From Rhizobiaceae bacterium (GTDB lineage Bacteria; Pseudomonadota; Alphaproteobacteria; Rhizobiales; Rhizobiaceae): a stretch of DNA of 64,000 nt. The notes beneath the pieces are model-generated. The model was not told the origin of the DNA, searched no databases, and saw only the letters and a list, made by a program, of their open reading frames with translations. The DNA lies in NCBI GenBank assembly GCA_028279875.1, contig JANQMU010000132.1, positions 62,001 through 126,000 on the forward strand. The letters run 5' to 3'. Shown piece after piece: positions 43,493 through 52,106 of the stretch. How positions within the stretch are numbered: the stretch's first letter is position 1; every line of letters starts with the position of its first letter. The translations under genes were made by a program, and so were the position numbers.

Positions 43493-44815
43493 ATGCCTGA
43501 CGGTATGCTCGCCTCATCGATGTTCCTGATGCTGTTCGGGTTCATCTTCCTCGGAATCCCGGTTTCCTTCAGCCTCATCGGCACGGCGTTTCTCTACGGA
43601 ATCATGGCCTTCGGCGACAGCCTGGGCGCTGTGCTCTATGACCGGGTTTTCGGCATCGCCACGAGCCCGGTCCTGCCGGCTGTTCCCCTGTTCATCTTCA
43701 TGGGCGCCATGCTGGAACGCTCGGCCATCGCCGAAAAGCTGTTCGACGTCATGCTGCTCTGGCTCGGCCGGCTGCCCGGCGGTCTCGCCGTGGCGACCAT
43801 CGCCATGAGCGCGGTGTTTGCCGCCGCGACCGGCATTATCGGCGCGGTGGAGGCGGTGATCGGCATGATGGCCATTCCGGCGATGATGCGGCTGAAATAC
43901 GACAAGGGGCTGATCTCCGGCACGATCTGCGCCGGCGGCTCGCTCGGCACGATCATTCCGCCGTCGATCGTCGTCATCATCTACGCCTCGATCGCCGAAA
44001 TCTCCATCGGCGAACTGTTCGCCGGCATCATGATCCCGGGCGGGCTGATGGTGGCATTCTTTCTGATCTATGTCGTAGTGCGCTCGGCGCTTCGCCCGCA
44101 GGACGGACCGCCGGTCTCGCGGGAGATCACCGATATTCCGCTTGGCGAAAAACTGTCACGCACCTTCACTGCGCTGGTGCCGGCCGTGGCTTTGATCTTC
44201 GCGGTCCTCGGCGCCATCCTGGCCGGCATCGCCTCGCCGACGGAAGCCGCCTCCGTCGGCGCCATCGGCGCCGTCCTGCTGACCGTACTCTACCGGGAAT
44301 TCTCATTCGGACTGCTTGTCCGCAGCCTGTCGAAAACCCTGACCATCACCGCCATGGTGATGCTGATCGTCGTCGGCGGCACCGGCTTTTCCAGCGTCTT
44401 TCTCGTGCTTGGCGGCAACACCCTGATCGACGACGTCGTCACCTTCCTCGATCTCGGGCCGGCCGGCAGCGTCGCCCTGTTCCTGTTCATCGTCTTCCTG
44501 CTCGGCTTCGTGCTTGACTGGGTCACGGTCGTGCTGATCTGCGTGCCGCTGTTCATGCCCATCCTCAAGGCCTTCAACATCGACCAGATCTGGTTCGCCG
44601 TGATGATGATGATCGTCATCCAGACCGCCTATCTGACGCCACCCATGGCGCCGGCGATCTTTTACTTGCGCACCATCGCCCCGCCTGAGATCAGCTACCG
44701 GGACATGTATATCGGCGCGATCCCCTTTGTGCTGCTCGAAGTGCTCGTACTGGCCGCCGTCGCATTGTTCCCCAGCGCCGCCACCTATCTGCCCTCGCTG
44801 ATGGTCGGATTCTAG
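43493..44815 (+). CDS. dctM: TRAP transporter large permease, DctM family
   Basis: This 440-residue protein has about 12 membrane segments, with DctM-type segments LLWLGRLPGGLAVATIAMSAVFAAATGIIGAVEAV, GTIIPPSIVVIIYA and LTPPMAPAIFYL. It is the main permease of this TRAP system. A second possible start is four codons in. It ends the operon; the 437-bp stretch beyond it has only a weak open frame. Confidence 0.93.
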   Translation: MPDGMLASSMFLMLFGFIFLGIPVSFSLIGTAFLYGIMAFGDSLGAVLYDRVFGIATSPVLPAVPLFIFMGAMLERSAIAEKLFDVMLLWLGRLPGGLAVATIAMSAVFAAATGIIGAVEAVIGMMAIPAMMRLKYDKGLISGTICAGGSLGTIIPPSIVVIIYASIAEISIGELFAGIMIPGGLMVAFFLIYVVVRSALRPQDGPPVSREITDIPLGEKLSRTFTALVPAVALIFAVLGAILAGIASPTEAASVGAIGAVLLTVLYREFSFGLLVRSLSKTLTITAMVMLIVVGGTGFSSVFLVLGGNTLIDDVVTFLDLGPAGSVALFLFIVFLLGFVLDWVTVVLICVPLFMPILKAFNIDQIWFAVMMMIVIQTAYLTPPMAPAIFYLRTIAPPEISYRDMYIGAIPFVLLEVLVLAAVALFPSAATYLPSLMVGF

Positions 44816-44889
44816 ACCGAGCAATCCGCAAAAGGACCGCGCAGCGGTGCAAATTAGCCATATCAAAGTCAGACTCAGCAGCGTTACGC

Positions 44890-45246
44890 TCAAGAAAAAT
44901 GCGACTGCGGGGCCAGCCCTTCAAGATACGCCACCAATCGTTGAATTCTGAAAACGGACACGCGACCTCGTGGTTCAGTCTGTCCGGAGTCCGGCAATTC
45001 AATCACGCAGCTGGAAACCGCGTCAAACCAATTGAAGGGAAGGTAGGCCAATAAGGAGAAATTTCGAATTCTCGCTGCCAAACCATGAGTGGGTCCTTTG
45101 AGGACAAAGCGACCGGGTTGCGAATCGCAGTCAATAGCCGAATTCTGTGCCATGCGAACGTTTGTGACCAACCGGACCCATATCAGCCCGACGAACAGAG
45201 TCAAAATGGCATCGCGAATGGCGGCCGTCGGTTTTCGATCGTTCAC
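44890..45246 (-). CDS. Weak open frame downstream of the WYL regulator, unknown
   Basis: A GTG-started frame of 118 codons begins 6 bp after the WYL regulator stop and fills most of the 44816-45252 gap. It has one hydrophobic segment near the N-terminus (AILTLFVGLIWVRLVTNV). No ribosome site, no domain and no recognisable family were seen. It may be non-coding or a decayed remnant. Confidence 0.25.
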   Translation of the reverse strand: MNDRKPTAAIRDAILTLFVGLIWVRLVTNVRMAQNSAIDCDSQPGRFVLKGPTHGLAARIRNFSLLAYLPFNWFDAVSSCVIELPDSGQTEPRGRVSVFRIQRLVAYLEGLAPQSHFS

Positions 45247-45252
45247 ATCGTG

Positions 45253-45990
45253 TCACGGCGTGACGGCACCGGAGCCCTCGATCGCCTGTTCGAAGGTTGC
45301 GCGCGGCCGCACTTGAAACTTTTCGTTTTGGATTTCGGCATCGAACATCCGGTCGCAGCGAAAATACCGGACACCGTCTCGCTTCAGATCCCACGTGAGC
45401 AGATACCAAACTGGATAGTTCAGCACGAGGAGTTGCGGTTCGACCCACCGGTGACTTTTGTTGTTGGATCCATCCCGATATCCAAACGTCAATACACGCC
45501 GCTCAAAAAACGCACGACAAAGCGTATCCGCCACCGAATCGTCAAGCTGACCAAAACTGACCAGAACTGGAGCAGAAGCATTGGGGCCAATCAAAATGCG
45601 AGATTTCAGCGCCTCGATGCTCGGCCGAACCGATGGTGAGAAACTTGCGGTGAGTTTTCTGCGAACGGGAGCAAGATTGGTCAACATCCAGGGTGATCGC
45701 AACTGCTCGGCGATAGCAATACTCACGAGAAGATCGACGGCCTCCCGGTAGTTCAGGGTCAACCGCCCCACACCCCAGTTGCGGTGCAGACGAATACCGC
45801 CGCCCCGGCCGCGGTCGGCCTCAACAGGAATGCCGCGCTCTCGCAGAAGTGCGATATCGCGGAACAGTGTCCGCCTGCTGACACCGAGTTCGGCCGCGAC
45901 AGCATCAACTGTCATATGCGCATCGGCCTTTAGCCGACTTGTAAACAGCTCAAGACGTTCAATGCGGTTCAGTGTTCTGGAGCGACTCAT
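45253..45990 (-). CDS. HTH/WYL-domain transcriptional regulator (YafY/DeoR-like)
   Basis: This 245-residue protein has an HTH_11 domain (MTVDAVAAELGVSRRTLFRDIALLRERGIPVEADRG) and a WYL domain after it (VEPQLLVLNYPVWYLLTWDLKRDGVRYFRCDRM). WYL regulators respond to small ligands or nucleic acids. It is divergent from the ABM-like gene, with a palindrome between them, so it probably controls that gene and itself. Confidence 0.9.
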   Translation of the reverse strand: MSRSRTLNRIERLELFTSRLKADAHMTVDAVAAELGVSRRTLFRDIALLRERGIPVEADRGRGGGIRLHRNWGVGRLTLNYREAVDLLVSIAIAEQLRSPWMLTNLAPVRRKLTASFSPSVRPSIEALKSRILIGPNASAPVLVSFGQLDDSVADTLCRAFFERRVLTFGYRDGSNNKSHRWVEPQLLVLNYPVWYLLTWDLKRDGVRYFRCDRMFDAEIQNEKFQVRPRATFEQAIEGSGAVTP

Positions 45991-45999
45991 CAGACAAAT

Positions 46000-46016
46000 G
46001 TGACATTAAATGACAC
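46000..46016. promoter_or_regulatory. Palindrome GTGACATTAAATGACAC between WYL regulator and ABM-like gene
   Basis: This 17-bp sequence is symmetric as GTGnCATTnAATGnCAC. It lies 9 bp from the regulator start and 44 bp from the ABM-like start. It is the likely operator of the WYL protein. Confidence 0.55.
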
Positions 46017-46060
46017 CTATTTCATTATCACCGCTTTGATCGGAAGCAAAGGAGAACCAA

Positions 46061-46387
46061 ATGACCGACCACGTTGTAGAAACCGCCACCATCACGCTCC
46101 GTCAAGGCGTGACTGAACAGGAGCTCCTGGAAGCCTCGGAAACCCTTCAGACGGGTTTTCTGCAGAAACAACCGGGCTTCCTGAGGCGCGAGTTGCTGAA
46201 GCAGGACCAGCGAAACTTCCTGGATCTTGTGCACTGGAGGAGCCAGCGCGACGCCGAAAACGGGATGCTGCAGGCCGAGACATCGAGCGATTGCGCGGCC
46301 TTCTTCTCGCTCATGGAAATCAACGAGGAAAATCCGTCGGAGGGTGTGATCCATTATCGTTCCATCGCAGTCTACGCGGACGAATGA
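46061..46387 (+). CDS. Small ABM-like (dimeric alpha/beta barrel) protein
   Basis: This 108-residue protein has the layout of antibiotic-biosynthesis-monooxygenase-like or NIPSNAP-type small domains: ETATITLRQGVTEQELLEASETLQTGFLQKQPGFLRRELLK..NFLDLVHWRSQRDAENG. AAGGAG precedes the ATG. A small oxygenase, heme-related or stress role is possible. A rho-independent terminator follows. Confidence 0.75.
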   Translation: MTDHVVETATITLRQGVTEQELLEASETLQTGFLQKQPGFLRRELLKQDQRNFLDLVHWRSQRDAENGMLQAETSSDCAAFFSLMEINEENPSEGVIHYRSIAVYADE

Positions 46388-46429
46388 CCGCCTGATGACC
46401 TGAATGTGGCCGCAGCAGCGGCAACTCTC

Positions 46430-46462
46430 GATCTCCGCCTGAAATCAAGCGGAGATCTTTTT
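46430..46462 (+). terminator. Rho-independent terminator after the ABM-like gene
   Basis: A perfect 9-bp stem GATCTCCGC/GCGGAGATC with a 10-nt loop is followed directly by TTTTT. It is 43 bp after the ABM-like stop and is the clearest intrinsic terminator in the window. Confidence 0.85.
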
Positions 46463-46561
46463 GAATTCTCCACGATAGCCGACCACCCGCAACTCGCCTC
46501 TGATGTTCGCCACGGAAGGCCTTCGTGTCATACTGCCGGGGTTGATTCGCCCCTTTGGCAG

Positions 46562-47812
46562 GTGTTGGCAGTGGCACGGATTGCGCTTCTCTTTGTTGTC
46601 TTCATTGACATCCTCGGCCTGGGACTGCTCCTGCCCATCTTGAGTTCGCTGCTGCTTGACCCCGCGCAACACTTCCTGCCGAAGGATATTTCCCAGGCCG
46701 GCCGGGAACTGCGCTACGGAATGGTACTCGGCCTGTTTTTTCTGGCCTGGTTTTTTGGCGCTGCCTTCATTTCCAAACTGTCCGACTATATCGGACGCAA
46801 GGTCTCCATCCTCATCTGCCTGTTCGGCGGGTTCGTCGGTTACGCCCTGACCATTGCCGCAATCGAATATTCCAGTCTGATCCTGCTCATCGTCGGCCGA
46901 TTTATCGGTGGGTTCACCGCCGGCAATCAGCCGATCGCCCAAGCCGCGCTTATCGACGAGGCGCAGGACGATCGCCAGAAGGCTGAATTCATGGGGCAGA
47001 TGGTGGCAGCGGTCTCGCTTGGCCTCATTGCCGGCCCGCTGATCACGGCGAGCCTCAGCAGCCGGTTTCTCATGGGCGATTTCGCTTCGCTCAGCCTTCC
47101 CATCTATGCCGCGATCGTGCTCGTCCTGATCAATATCGTTTTGATTGTCGTCTATTTCCGGGAGACCCTGGCCCGTCGCCGCAAGATCGACTTCGGGCTC
47201 AGCGAGGTCTTCCTGACGCTGCTGCGTATCCGGCATCACAAGACCACCCTGCGGCTGGCGCCCGTCTTCTTCTTTGTGGTCATGGGATACAACAGCTTCT
47301 TCATCTTTCTCAGCGACTTCCTCATCACCCGTTTCAACTTCGACACAGTGCAAAACAGCATCGTCATGATTGTCCTTGGTGCCACCATGGGGTCGATCAG
47401 CCTGTACCTTGTCGGACCGGTCCTGACCCGCTACCGGCACATCACCATCATGGTCGTGACGGTATCCATCATGGCTGTCTTCATCGCCGCCTATGTGTTC
47501 AATCCCGTAGCCGCGCTCGCCTATGTGCTGGTGATTCCGATCATCGCGGCGTTCGGGATCACCTATCCGACACTGCTGTCGATGTTTTCGGCCAGTGTCG
47601 ACGAAAGCCGGCAGGGTTGGGCCATGGGTGTGTGCGTCGCTCTCTTCACCCTGGGTTCGGGATCGATTTCCATCGTCGGCGGCAGGCTCATGGCGCTCAA
47701 TCCGGGGCTGCCCATGTTCATCGGGATCGGCAGCTGCCTGTTTGCGCTGGTGCTGATCGCCCTTTTGTGGCGCAACGCCCCGGACGTGGAGAAACTCTCT
47801 CCGGCCGAATAA
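46562..47812 (+). CDS. MFS transporter (TetA-like drug exporter family)
   Basis: This protein of about 416 residues has 12 membrane segments, the MFS loop motif SKLSDYIGRKVSIL after TM2 and RFIGGFTAGNQPIAQA, as in tetracycline-type exporters. The start is uncertain: an open frame extends back through the terminator, but GTG codons at 46562 or 46571 fit the first membrane segment. No strong ribosome site was found. The substrate is unknown. Confidence 0.82.
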   Translation: MLAVARIALLFVVFIDILGLGLLLPILSSLLLDPAQHFLPKDISQAGRELRYGMVLGLFFLAWFFGAAFISKLSDYIGRKVSILICLFGGFVGYALTIAAIEYSSLILLIVGRFIGGFTAGNQPIAQAALIDEAQDDRQKAEFMGQMVAAVSLGLIAGPLITASLSSRFLMGDFASLSLPIYAAIVLVLINIVLIVVYFRETLARRRKIDFGLSEVFLTLLRIRHHKTTLRLAPVFFFVVMGYNSFFIFLSDFLITRFNFDTVQNSIVMIVLGATMGSISLYLVGPVLTRYRHITIMVVTVSIMAVFIAAYVFNPVAALAYVLVIPIIAAFGITYPTLLSMFSASVDESRQGWAMGVCVALFTLGSGSISIVGGRLMALNPGLPMFIGIGSCLFALVLIALLWRNAPDVEKLSPAE

Positions 47813-47886
47813 TGGCCTTTGTGCGCGGAGCCAGTTGTGCTTATTTGCCGGGCCGGTTGTTGGCGTTTCAAGGCAGGATTTAAAGC

Positions 47887-48414
47887 ATGATGACAGAACA
47901 GGCGGTGCGGGAAACCCGTCCGGAAGACCTGGCGGGGCTTCTCGCACTCTATCCTGAAGCCTTTCCCGAAGAGGAGTTGAGGCCGGTCGTCTCCGCTCTC
48001 CTTCAATCGGAGGCGGAGGTTTTGTCGCTCGCCGGATTTGAAGGCGATGCGGTGGTCGCTCACATCCTCTTCACCCTGTGCGGGACGGTCGAACAGGATC
48101 GGAGCGGGGCGCTTCTTGCGCCCCTTGGCGTGATCCCCTCTCATCAGCGGCAGGGCTGGGGCAAAAGGCTGGTCCGCGACGGGCTGCGGCGGCTGGAGAA
48201 CCGGGGGATCAACCAGGCCCTCGTTCTCGGTGATCCGGCCTATTACGGACGCTTCGGATTCCGTACCGAGCGGAACGTGCTCGCCCCCTATCCCATTGCC
48301 GACGAATGGGCGGATGCCTGGCAGTCCGTCACGCTCGCCTCCCGCAAGGCCCTGCCCGCTGGGCGGCTCCTGCTTCCGGAGCCCTGGCTGGAGCCCGCCC
48401 TCTGGGGACCTTGA
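47887..48414 (+). CDS. GNAT-family N-acetyltransferase (YhbS-like)
   Basis: This 175-residue protein has VRETRPEDLAGLLALYPEAF, the acetyl-CoA motif LAPLGVIPSHQRQGWGKRLVRDGL and LVLGDPAYYGRFGF, which resembles the YhbS/predicted N-acetyltransferase group. The acceptor is unknown. It starts 74 bp after the MFS gene. Confidence 0.88.
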   Translation: MMTEQAVRETRPEDLAGLLALYPEAFPEEELRPVVSALLQSEAEVLSLAGFEGDAVVAHILFTLCGTVEQDRSGALLAPLGVIPSHQRQGWGKRLVRDGLRRLENRGINQALVLGDPAYYGRFGFRTERNVLAPYPIADEWADAWQSVTLASRKALPAGRLLLPEPWLEPALWGP

Positions 48415-48438
48415 TCGGCATGGCCGCCTGTCGTCACC

Positions 48439-49227
48439 TTACAACGTGTCGAACGGTTCCGGCTGGGTTCCGTCCACATCGGTGAAGCCGTATTGCCGGG
48501 CCACCACGGCGGTCTCCTGAATCGTGCCAGACCGTTTCATTACATCCGGGTCCGCTGCCAGCGCGGCGATGGCGCGCCCGACAAAGCGGGCTGACTCGCG
48601 TTTGGGCATTTTGCCCTTTTTGCTGTCGATGACATGCCCCGGGTAAAGCGACATCACGGCAACGCCAAGGGGTTTCAACTCGTGCGCCATGTCCCGGCTC
48701 ATCGCATCCGTCGCGGCCTTGGCGGCACCGTAAGCGACGTTTCCATAATATTTGCGCGCCGCGTAAAACGAGATATTCACAATCAGCCCGCTGCCCTGCG
48801 CGATCATCACCGGCGCCGCACAGCCCGCAGCAACGTAATTCGAACGGACACCGACCCGGTGCATTTCGTCCCACAGTTCCGGCGGTTGCGTCCAGAACGG
48901 ATCTTTCCACTTGAAACCCTTGTTGGCTGAACGGTTGCGCAAACGGGCATAGCCGCCCCAGGCATTGTTCACCAGAATGTCGAGCCGACCCGCCTCGTCG
49001 ACAACCCGCGCGAAGGCCGCACGAACCGCCTCATCGTCATTGTGATTGCACGGAACCGCGATGCCCTTGCCGCCGGCATTGGTTATGCCGGCCACGCTTC
49101 GATCCGTCACCGTCCTGCCGGTGACATAGACCGTCGCACCGACCTCCCCCAGACCGAGCGCAATGCCCTTGCCGACACTGCGCGTTCCGCCGGTGACGAT
49201 CGCGATCCTGCCGCTTAGCTGCCCCAT
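48439..49227 (-). CDS. SDR family oxidoreductase (DHRS1-like)
   Basis: This 262-residue SDR has TGGTRSVGKGIA, NNAWGGY in place of the usual NNAG, and catalytic YGAAK. The NNAWGGY form and long loop after it resemble the DHRS1-like SDRs. The start at 49227 (MGQLSGRIAIVTGG) is preferred over an upstream in-frame ATG. It is convergent with the GNAT gene. Confidence 0.87.
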   Translation of the reverse strand: MGQLSGRIAIVTGGTRSVGKGIALGLGEVGATVYVTGRTVTDRSVAGITNAGGKGIAVPCNHNDDEAVRAAFARVVDEAGRLDILVNNAWGGYARLRNRSANKGFKWKDPFWTQPPELWDEMHRVGVRSNYVAAGCAAPVMIAQGSGLIVNISFYAARKYYGNVAYGAAKAATDAMSRDMAHELKPLGVAVMSLYPGHVIDSKKGKMPKRESARFVGRAIAALAADPDVMKRSGTIQETAVVARQYGFTDVDGTQPEPFDTL

Positions 49228-49410
49228 ATCGAAGATCCTCGAGTAACCTTGCGGCCGGGCATTGCGTATTGGCGGCTCGGCCGCGTTGACCGAACTCAAT
49301 TTGCCTCTCATTTTATTTCGGTGAGGAAGCCTCAATTATGACGTTGCTCCGAATCAGATGTTCTCGTAATGTTCTCATCAAGCAGATCTTGAAAGAGGAG
49401 AATCGGTCAG

Positions 49411-49809
49411 ATGATCGCAGGAAGCTGTTGCTGCGGAGCGGTGAAGTTCGAGTTGTCATCCGAACCGTCAACGATGGGCACTTGCCATTGCACGCGGTGC
49501 CGCAAAGTCGGCGCCAGCGCCATCGTCTTTGTCAAAAAGCAGGATCTGAAATGGGTACGGGGGAAAGAACACGTCGCGCTCTATGAGCCGGAAGCCCCTT
49601 ACAAATATGGCAGGTGCTTTTGCCGGATGTGTGGAACATCGCTCGGTGAAATCCTCTCGCAGGAGGACAGTTTTCCCATTGCGGCAAATGCCCTGGACAC
49701 TGAATTCGGTCTCAAAAACCAGTTTCACGAATTTGTTTCCGAAAAACCGGGCTGGTACGAAATCTGCGACGACGCACCGCAATCTGAGGGACATCCTTCG
49801 CTCGGCTGA
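49411..49809 (+). CDS. GFA/CENP-V domain protein (glutathione-dependent formaldehyde-activating family)
   Basis: This 132-residue zinc protein has the cysteine pattern GSCCCGAVKFEL, CHCTRCRK and CFCRMCGTSLG. Family members bind zinc; true formaldehyde-activating activity is proven for few. It is convergent with the PrpD-like gene and has no clear pathway link. Confidence 0.9.
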   Translation: MIAGSCCCGAVKFELSSEPSTMGTCHCTRCRKVGASAIVFVKKQDLKWVRGKEHVALYEPEAPYKYGRCFCRMCGTSLGEILSQEDSFPIAANALDTEFGLKNQFHEFVSEKPGWYEICDDAPQSEGHPSLG

Positions 49810-49821
49810 GCGATTTGGATT

Positions 49822-51183
49822 TTATTCGGTGATCATGAAAGCCCCGGCGCCATCGGCACGCTCCAGTGCCTGGGCCCGGTCGAACAGTCTGATGGCCAAA
49901 TCCTCGTCGACCTCGCCCCAGCGAGCGCAGTCCATGAACTTCTCGCGCAGGCGCTCCGGGCCCATCGGCGCGTCGGCATGGCCGGTGGCCCGCTTGACAT
50001 GGGGCGATTCCAGGATGGTGCCGTCGCGCAATTCGACATGAACCACATCGTAAGGCGTGGCGTTCGGGTAACCCGGATCGAATTCCTCGACCGCGATCAC
50101 CTCGGTCGCCCGCATCAGCCGGCGAAGTTCCGTGTCGGCAAGCGCCGACGGGGTCAGCTCGGCAAGGCCCACACTGCCGAAACGCAGGGCCGCCGAACAG
50201 GCAAAGGGCAGGCTGAATTTGGCTTCCGACGGGTCTTTCGGATCGGCAAAGGGCATCACCGCGGCAAATTTCGTGCTGACCCGGGGCCGGATCGCAACCA
50301 CATCGGCGCTGTCGACGGGCCGATCCGCGATCAGTCGCAGCACGGCTTCAATGCAGCGCTGCGACGCGCCAACCGTCGGATGCAGTTTGACATTGAGCCC
50401 GTAACGCTCCGCCCGCCACAATTCCCCGAACCGGGCTTCGGTCTTAAGGTCGCAATTGCCCTTCGGCGTCAACGCGGCCAGAAGACCGGTCTCGGCATCC
50501 AGCACTTCGCCGCGCGCGGTAAAGCCGTTTGCCGCCAGCCTCGCCGCCCGGATGCCCGATTCGGCGGCTTTTCCGGCATGATAGGCCTTGGTCATGGAGC
50601 CGAAATTCCCCATCAATCCGCCGGCATGCGACGCTGCCAGGGCAATCGCATGGACCGACCGTTCGGCGTCGAGCCCCATGACCGACGCCGCGGCGGCTGC
50701 CGCCGCGACGGGACCGAAGACGGCCGTCGGATGCCAGCCCTTGCTGTGCAGATGATCCTTTTCGCGCAGCATCAGCTCCGCCCAGACCTCATAGCCCACC
50801 GCATAGGCGGTCATCATGCGTTTTCCATCGGCATCCGAAAGGCTGGAGGCAGCCAGGATCGTCGGCACCAAGACAGCGCTCGGATGGTTGGAAAAGGCAA
50901 AATCGTCATAGTCGATCGCGTGGCATGCCGTCGCATCGATAAGCGCCGCCATCTCCGCCGGCCCCCGCCCGGCACCGAGCAGGAAGGCCGTCTCGTCGGA
51001 GCGCCCCTGGCTGCCCGCATAGGCAACAATCTGGCGCGTCACCTCTTCATGCCGGCCGGCAAGCAGCACCGCCAGCGCATCAGTGAAGCCGAGGCGGACG
51101 GTATCGCGCGTCTTGGGCGGCAGCTGATCGAATGCCACGGAAGCCGCAAAGCGCCCGGCGGCTTCGGCAAGTCGCACGCTCAT
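49822..51183 (-). CDS. MmgE/PrpD family protein
   Basis: This 453-residue protein is typical of the 2-methylcitrate dehydratase/immune-responsive (itaconate decarboxylase) fold: DALAVLLAGRHEEVTRQIVAYAG, ATACHAIDYDDFAFSNHPSAVLVPTILAAS and HPTAVFGPVAAAAAAASVMGLD. Members dehydrate or decarboxylate tri/dicarboxylic acids or isomerise cyclic imides. The start overlaps the deacetylase stop by 4 nt. It ends the operon isonitrile-hydratase-like, deacetylase, deacetylase, PrpD. Confidence 0.9.
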   Translation of the reverse strand: MSVRLAEAAGRFAASVAFDQLPPKTRDTVRLGFTDALAVLLAGRHEEVTRQIVAYAGSQGRSDETAFLLGAGRGPAEMAALIDATACHAIDYDDFAFSNHPSAVLVPTILAASSLSDADGKRMMTAYAVGYEVWAELMLREKDHLHSKGWHPTAVFGPVAAAAAAASVMGLDAERSVHAIALAASHAGGLMGNFGSMTKAYHAGKAAESGIRAARLAANGFTARGEVLDAETGLLAALTPKGNCDLKTEARFGELWRAERYGLNVKLHPTVGASQRCIEAVLRLIADRPVDSADVVAIRPRVSTKFAAVMPFADPKDPSEAKFSLPFACSAALRFGSVGLAELTPSALADTELRRLMRATEVIAVEEFDPGYPNATPYDVVHVELRDGTILESPHVKRATGHADAPMGPERLREKFMDCARWGEVDEDLAIRLFDRAQALERADGAGAFMITE

Positions 51184-52106
51184 TGCTGCGCCTTCCATGC
51201 GGCAAGGATATCGCCGCCGGTCGCACACCAGATGTCCGACTGGCCGCACAGTTCAGCCAGCATGCCGTCAAACGCCTTGATACGGTGGGGCACACCGCTG
51301 ATCCACGGACGCAGCGGCAGCGCCAGGATACGCGCCGTGTCCTGCCGTTCAGCCTCCCGCGACAGGAACCGGTAGGCATCGAGAACCTGTTCGACATAGT
51401 CTTCGGGCCGCTGGCGATATTCTTCGAGCAGCCGGATATCTGACAGTTCGAAACCGAGCGGCATCGCCGTCAGCCCCGTCGCATCGCCGGTCATCGCGTA
51501 GGGAAGTTCGTCATTGACCCAGTCGCAGCTATAGGCAAAGCCGGCTTCGGCAACGAGCCGCGTCGTGTTTGACGAAAGCGCGTTCGCCGGTGCGTACCAG
51601 CCCGCCGGCGGCGCGCCGATGACGGCCGAGAGAGCGTCGCGGCACTCGGTGATCAGCCGCCGCTCCTGTTCCTCGTCAAGATAGTCACCGTGGATGGCGC
51701 CCATATCCCTGCCATGGGCGATAATCTCGCAATCCTCCTCAAGACAGTCCGCGACAAGCCGCGGATAGCGCTCGACCAGCCGGCTGTTGAGCGCGATCGA
51801 GCAGGGCACCTGATGCGCCTTCAGAACCTCCAGCAGACGGTAAATGCCGACGCGGTTGCCGTAATCGGCCAGTGTGTAGAACCAGTAGTCGGGATAGGGC
51901 CGGCGCATGCCGCCCGTCGGATTGATCGGTTCGGGGGCCATGTCGAGTGGAAAGAACTCGAGAACCGGCACCACCCACAGCGCCACCCGCTTGTCGCCGG
52001 GCCAGATGATCTTGTTGCGCTCCGGCAGGAAGCTGGCGGCATAGAGATCGTGATCCATGCCCTCCTTGCGCAACGGATAGGTCAGATAGGACGGATCAAC
52101 GCTCAT
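51180..52106 (-). CDS. Polysaccharide deacetylase-fold hydrolase (PuuE-allantoinase-like), copy 1
   Basis: This 308-residue NodB-fold protein shares the overall form of PuuE/allantoinase-like enzymes: WYAPANALSSNTTRLVAEAGFAYSCDWVNDELPYAM and LALPLRPWISGVPHRIKAFDGML. No signal peptide is present. Such cytoplasmic members open cyclic ureides or amide rings rather than chitin. It overlaps copy 2 by 11 nt and PrpD by 4 nt. Confidence 0.85.
   Translation of the reverse strand: MSVDPSYLTYPLRKEGMDHDLYAASFLPERNKIIWPGDKRVALWVVPVLEFFPLDMAPEPINPTGGMRRPYPDYWFYTLADYGNRVGIYRLLEVLKAHQVPCSIALNSRLVERYPRLVADCLEEDCEIIAHGRDMGAIHGDYLDEEQERRLITECRDALSAVIGAPPAGWYAPANALSSNTTRLVAEAGFAYSCDWVNDELPYAMTGDATGLTAMPLGFELSDIRLLEEYRQRPEDYVEQVLDAYRFLSREAERQDTARILALPLRPWISGVPHRIKAFDGMLAELCGQSDIWCATGGDILAAWKAQQ

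Noticed and set aside
46445-47947. 500-codon open frame opposite the MFS gene
   Set aside because: Low-complexity charged translation typical of an antisense shadow of a membrane protein.
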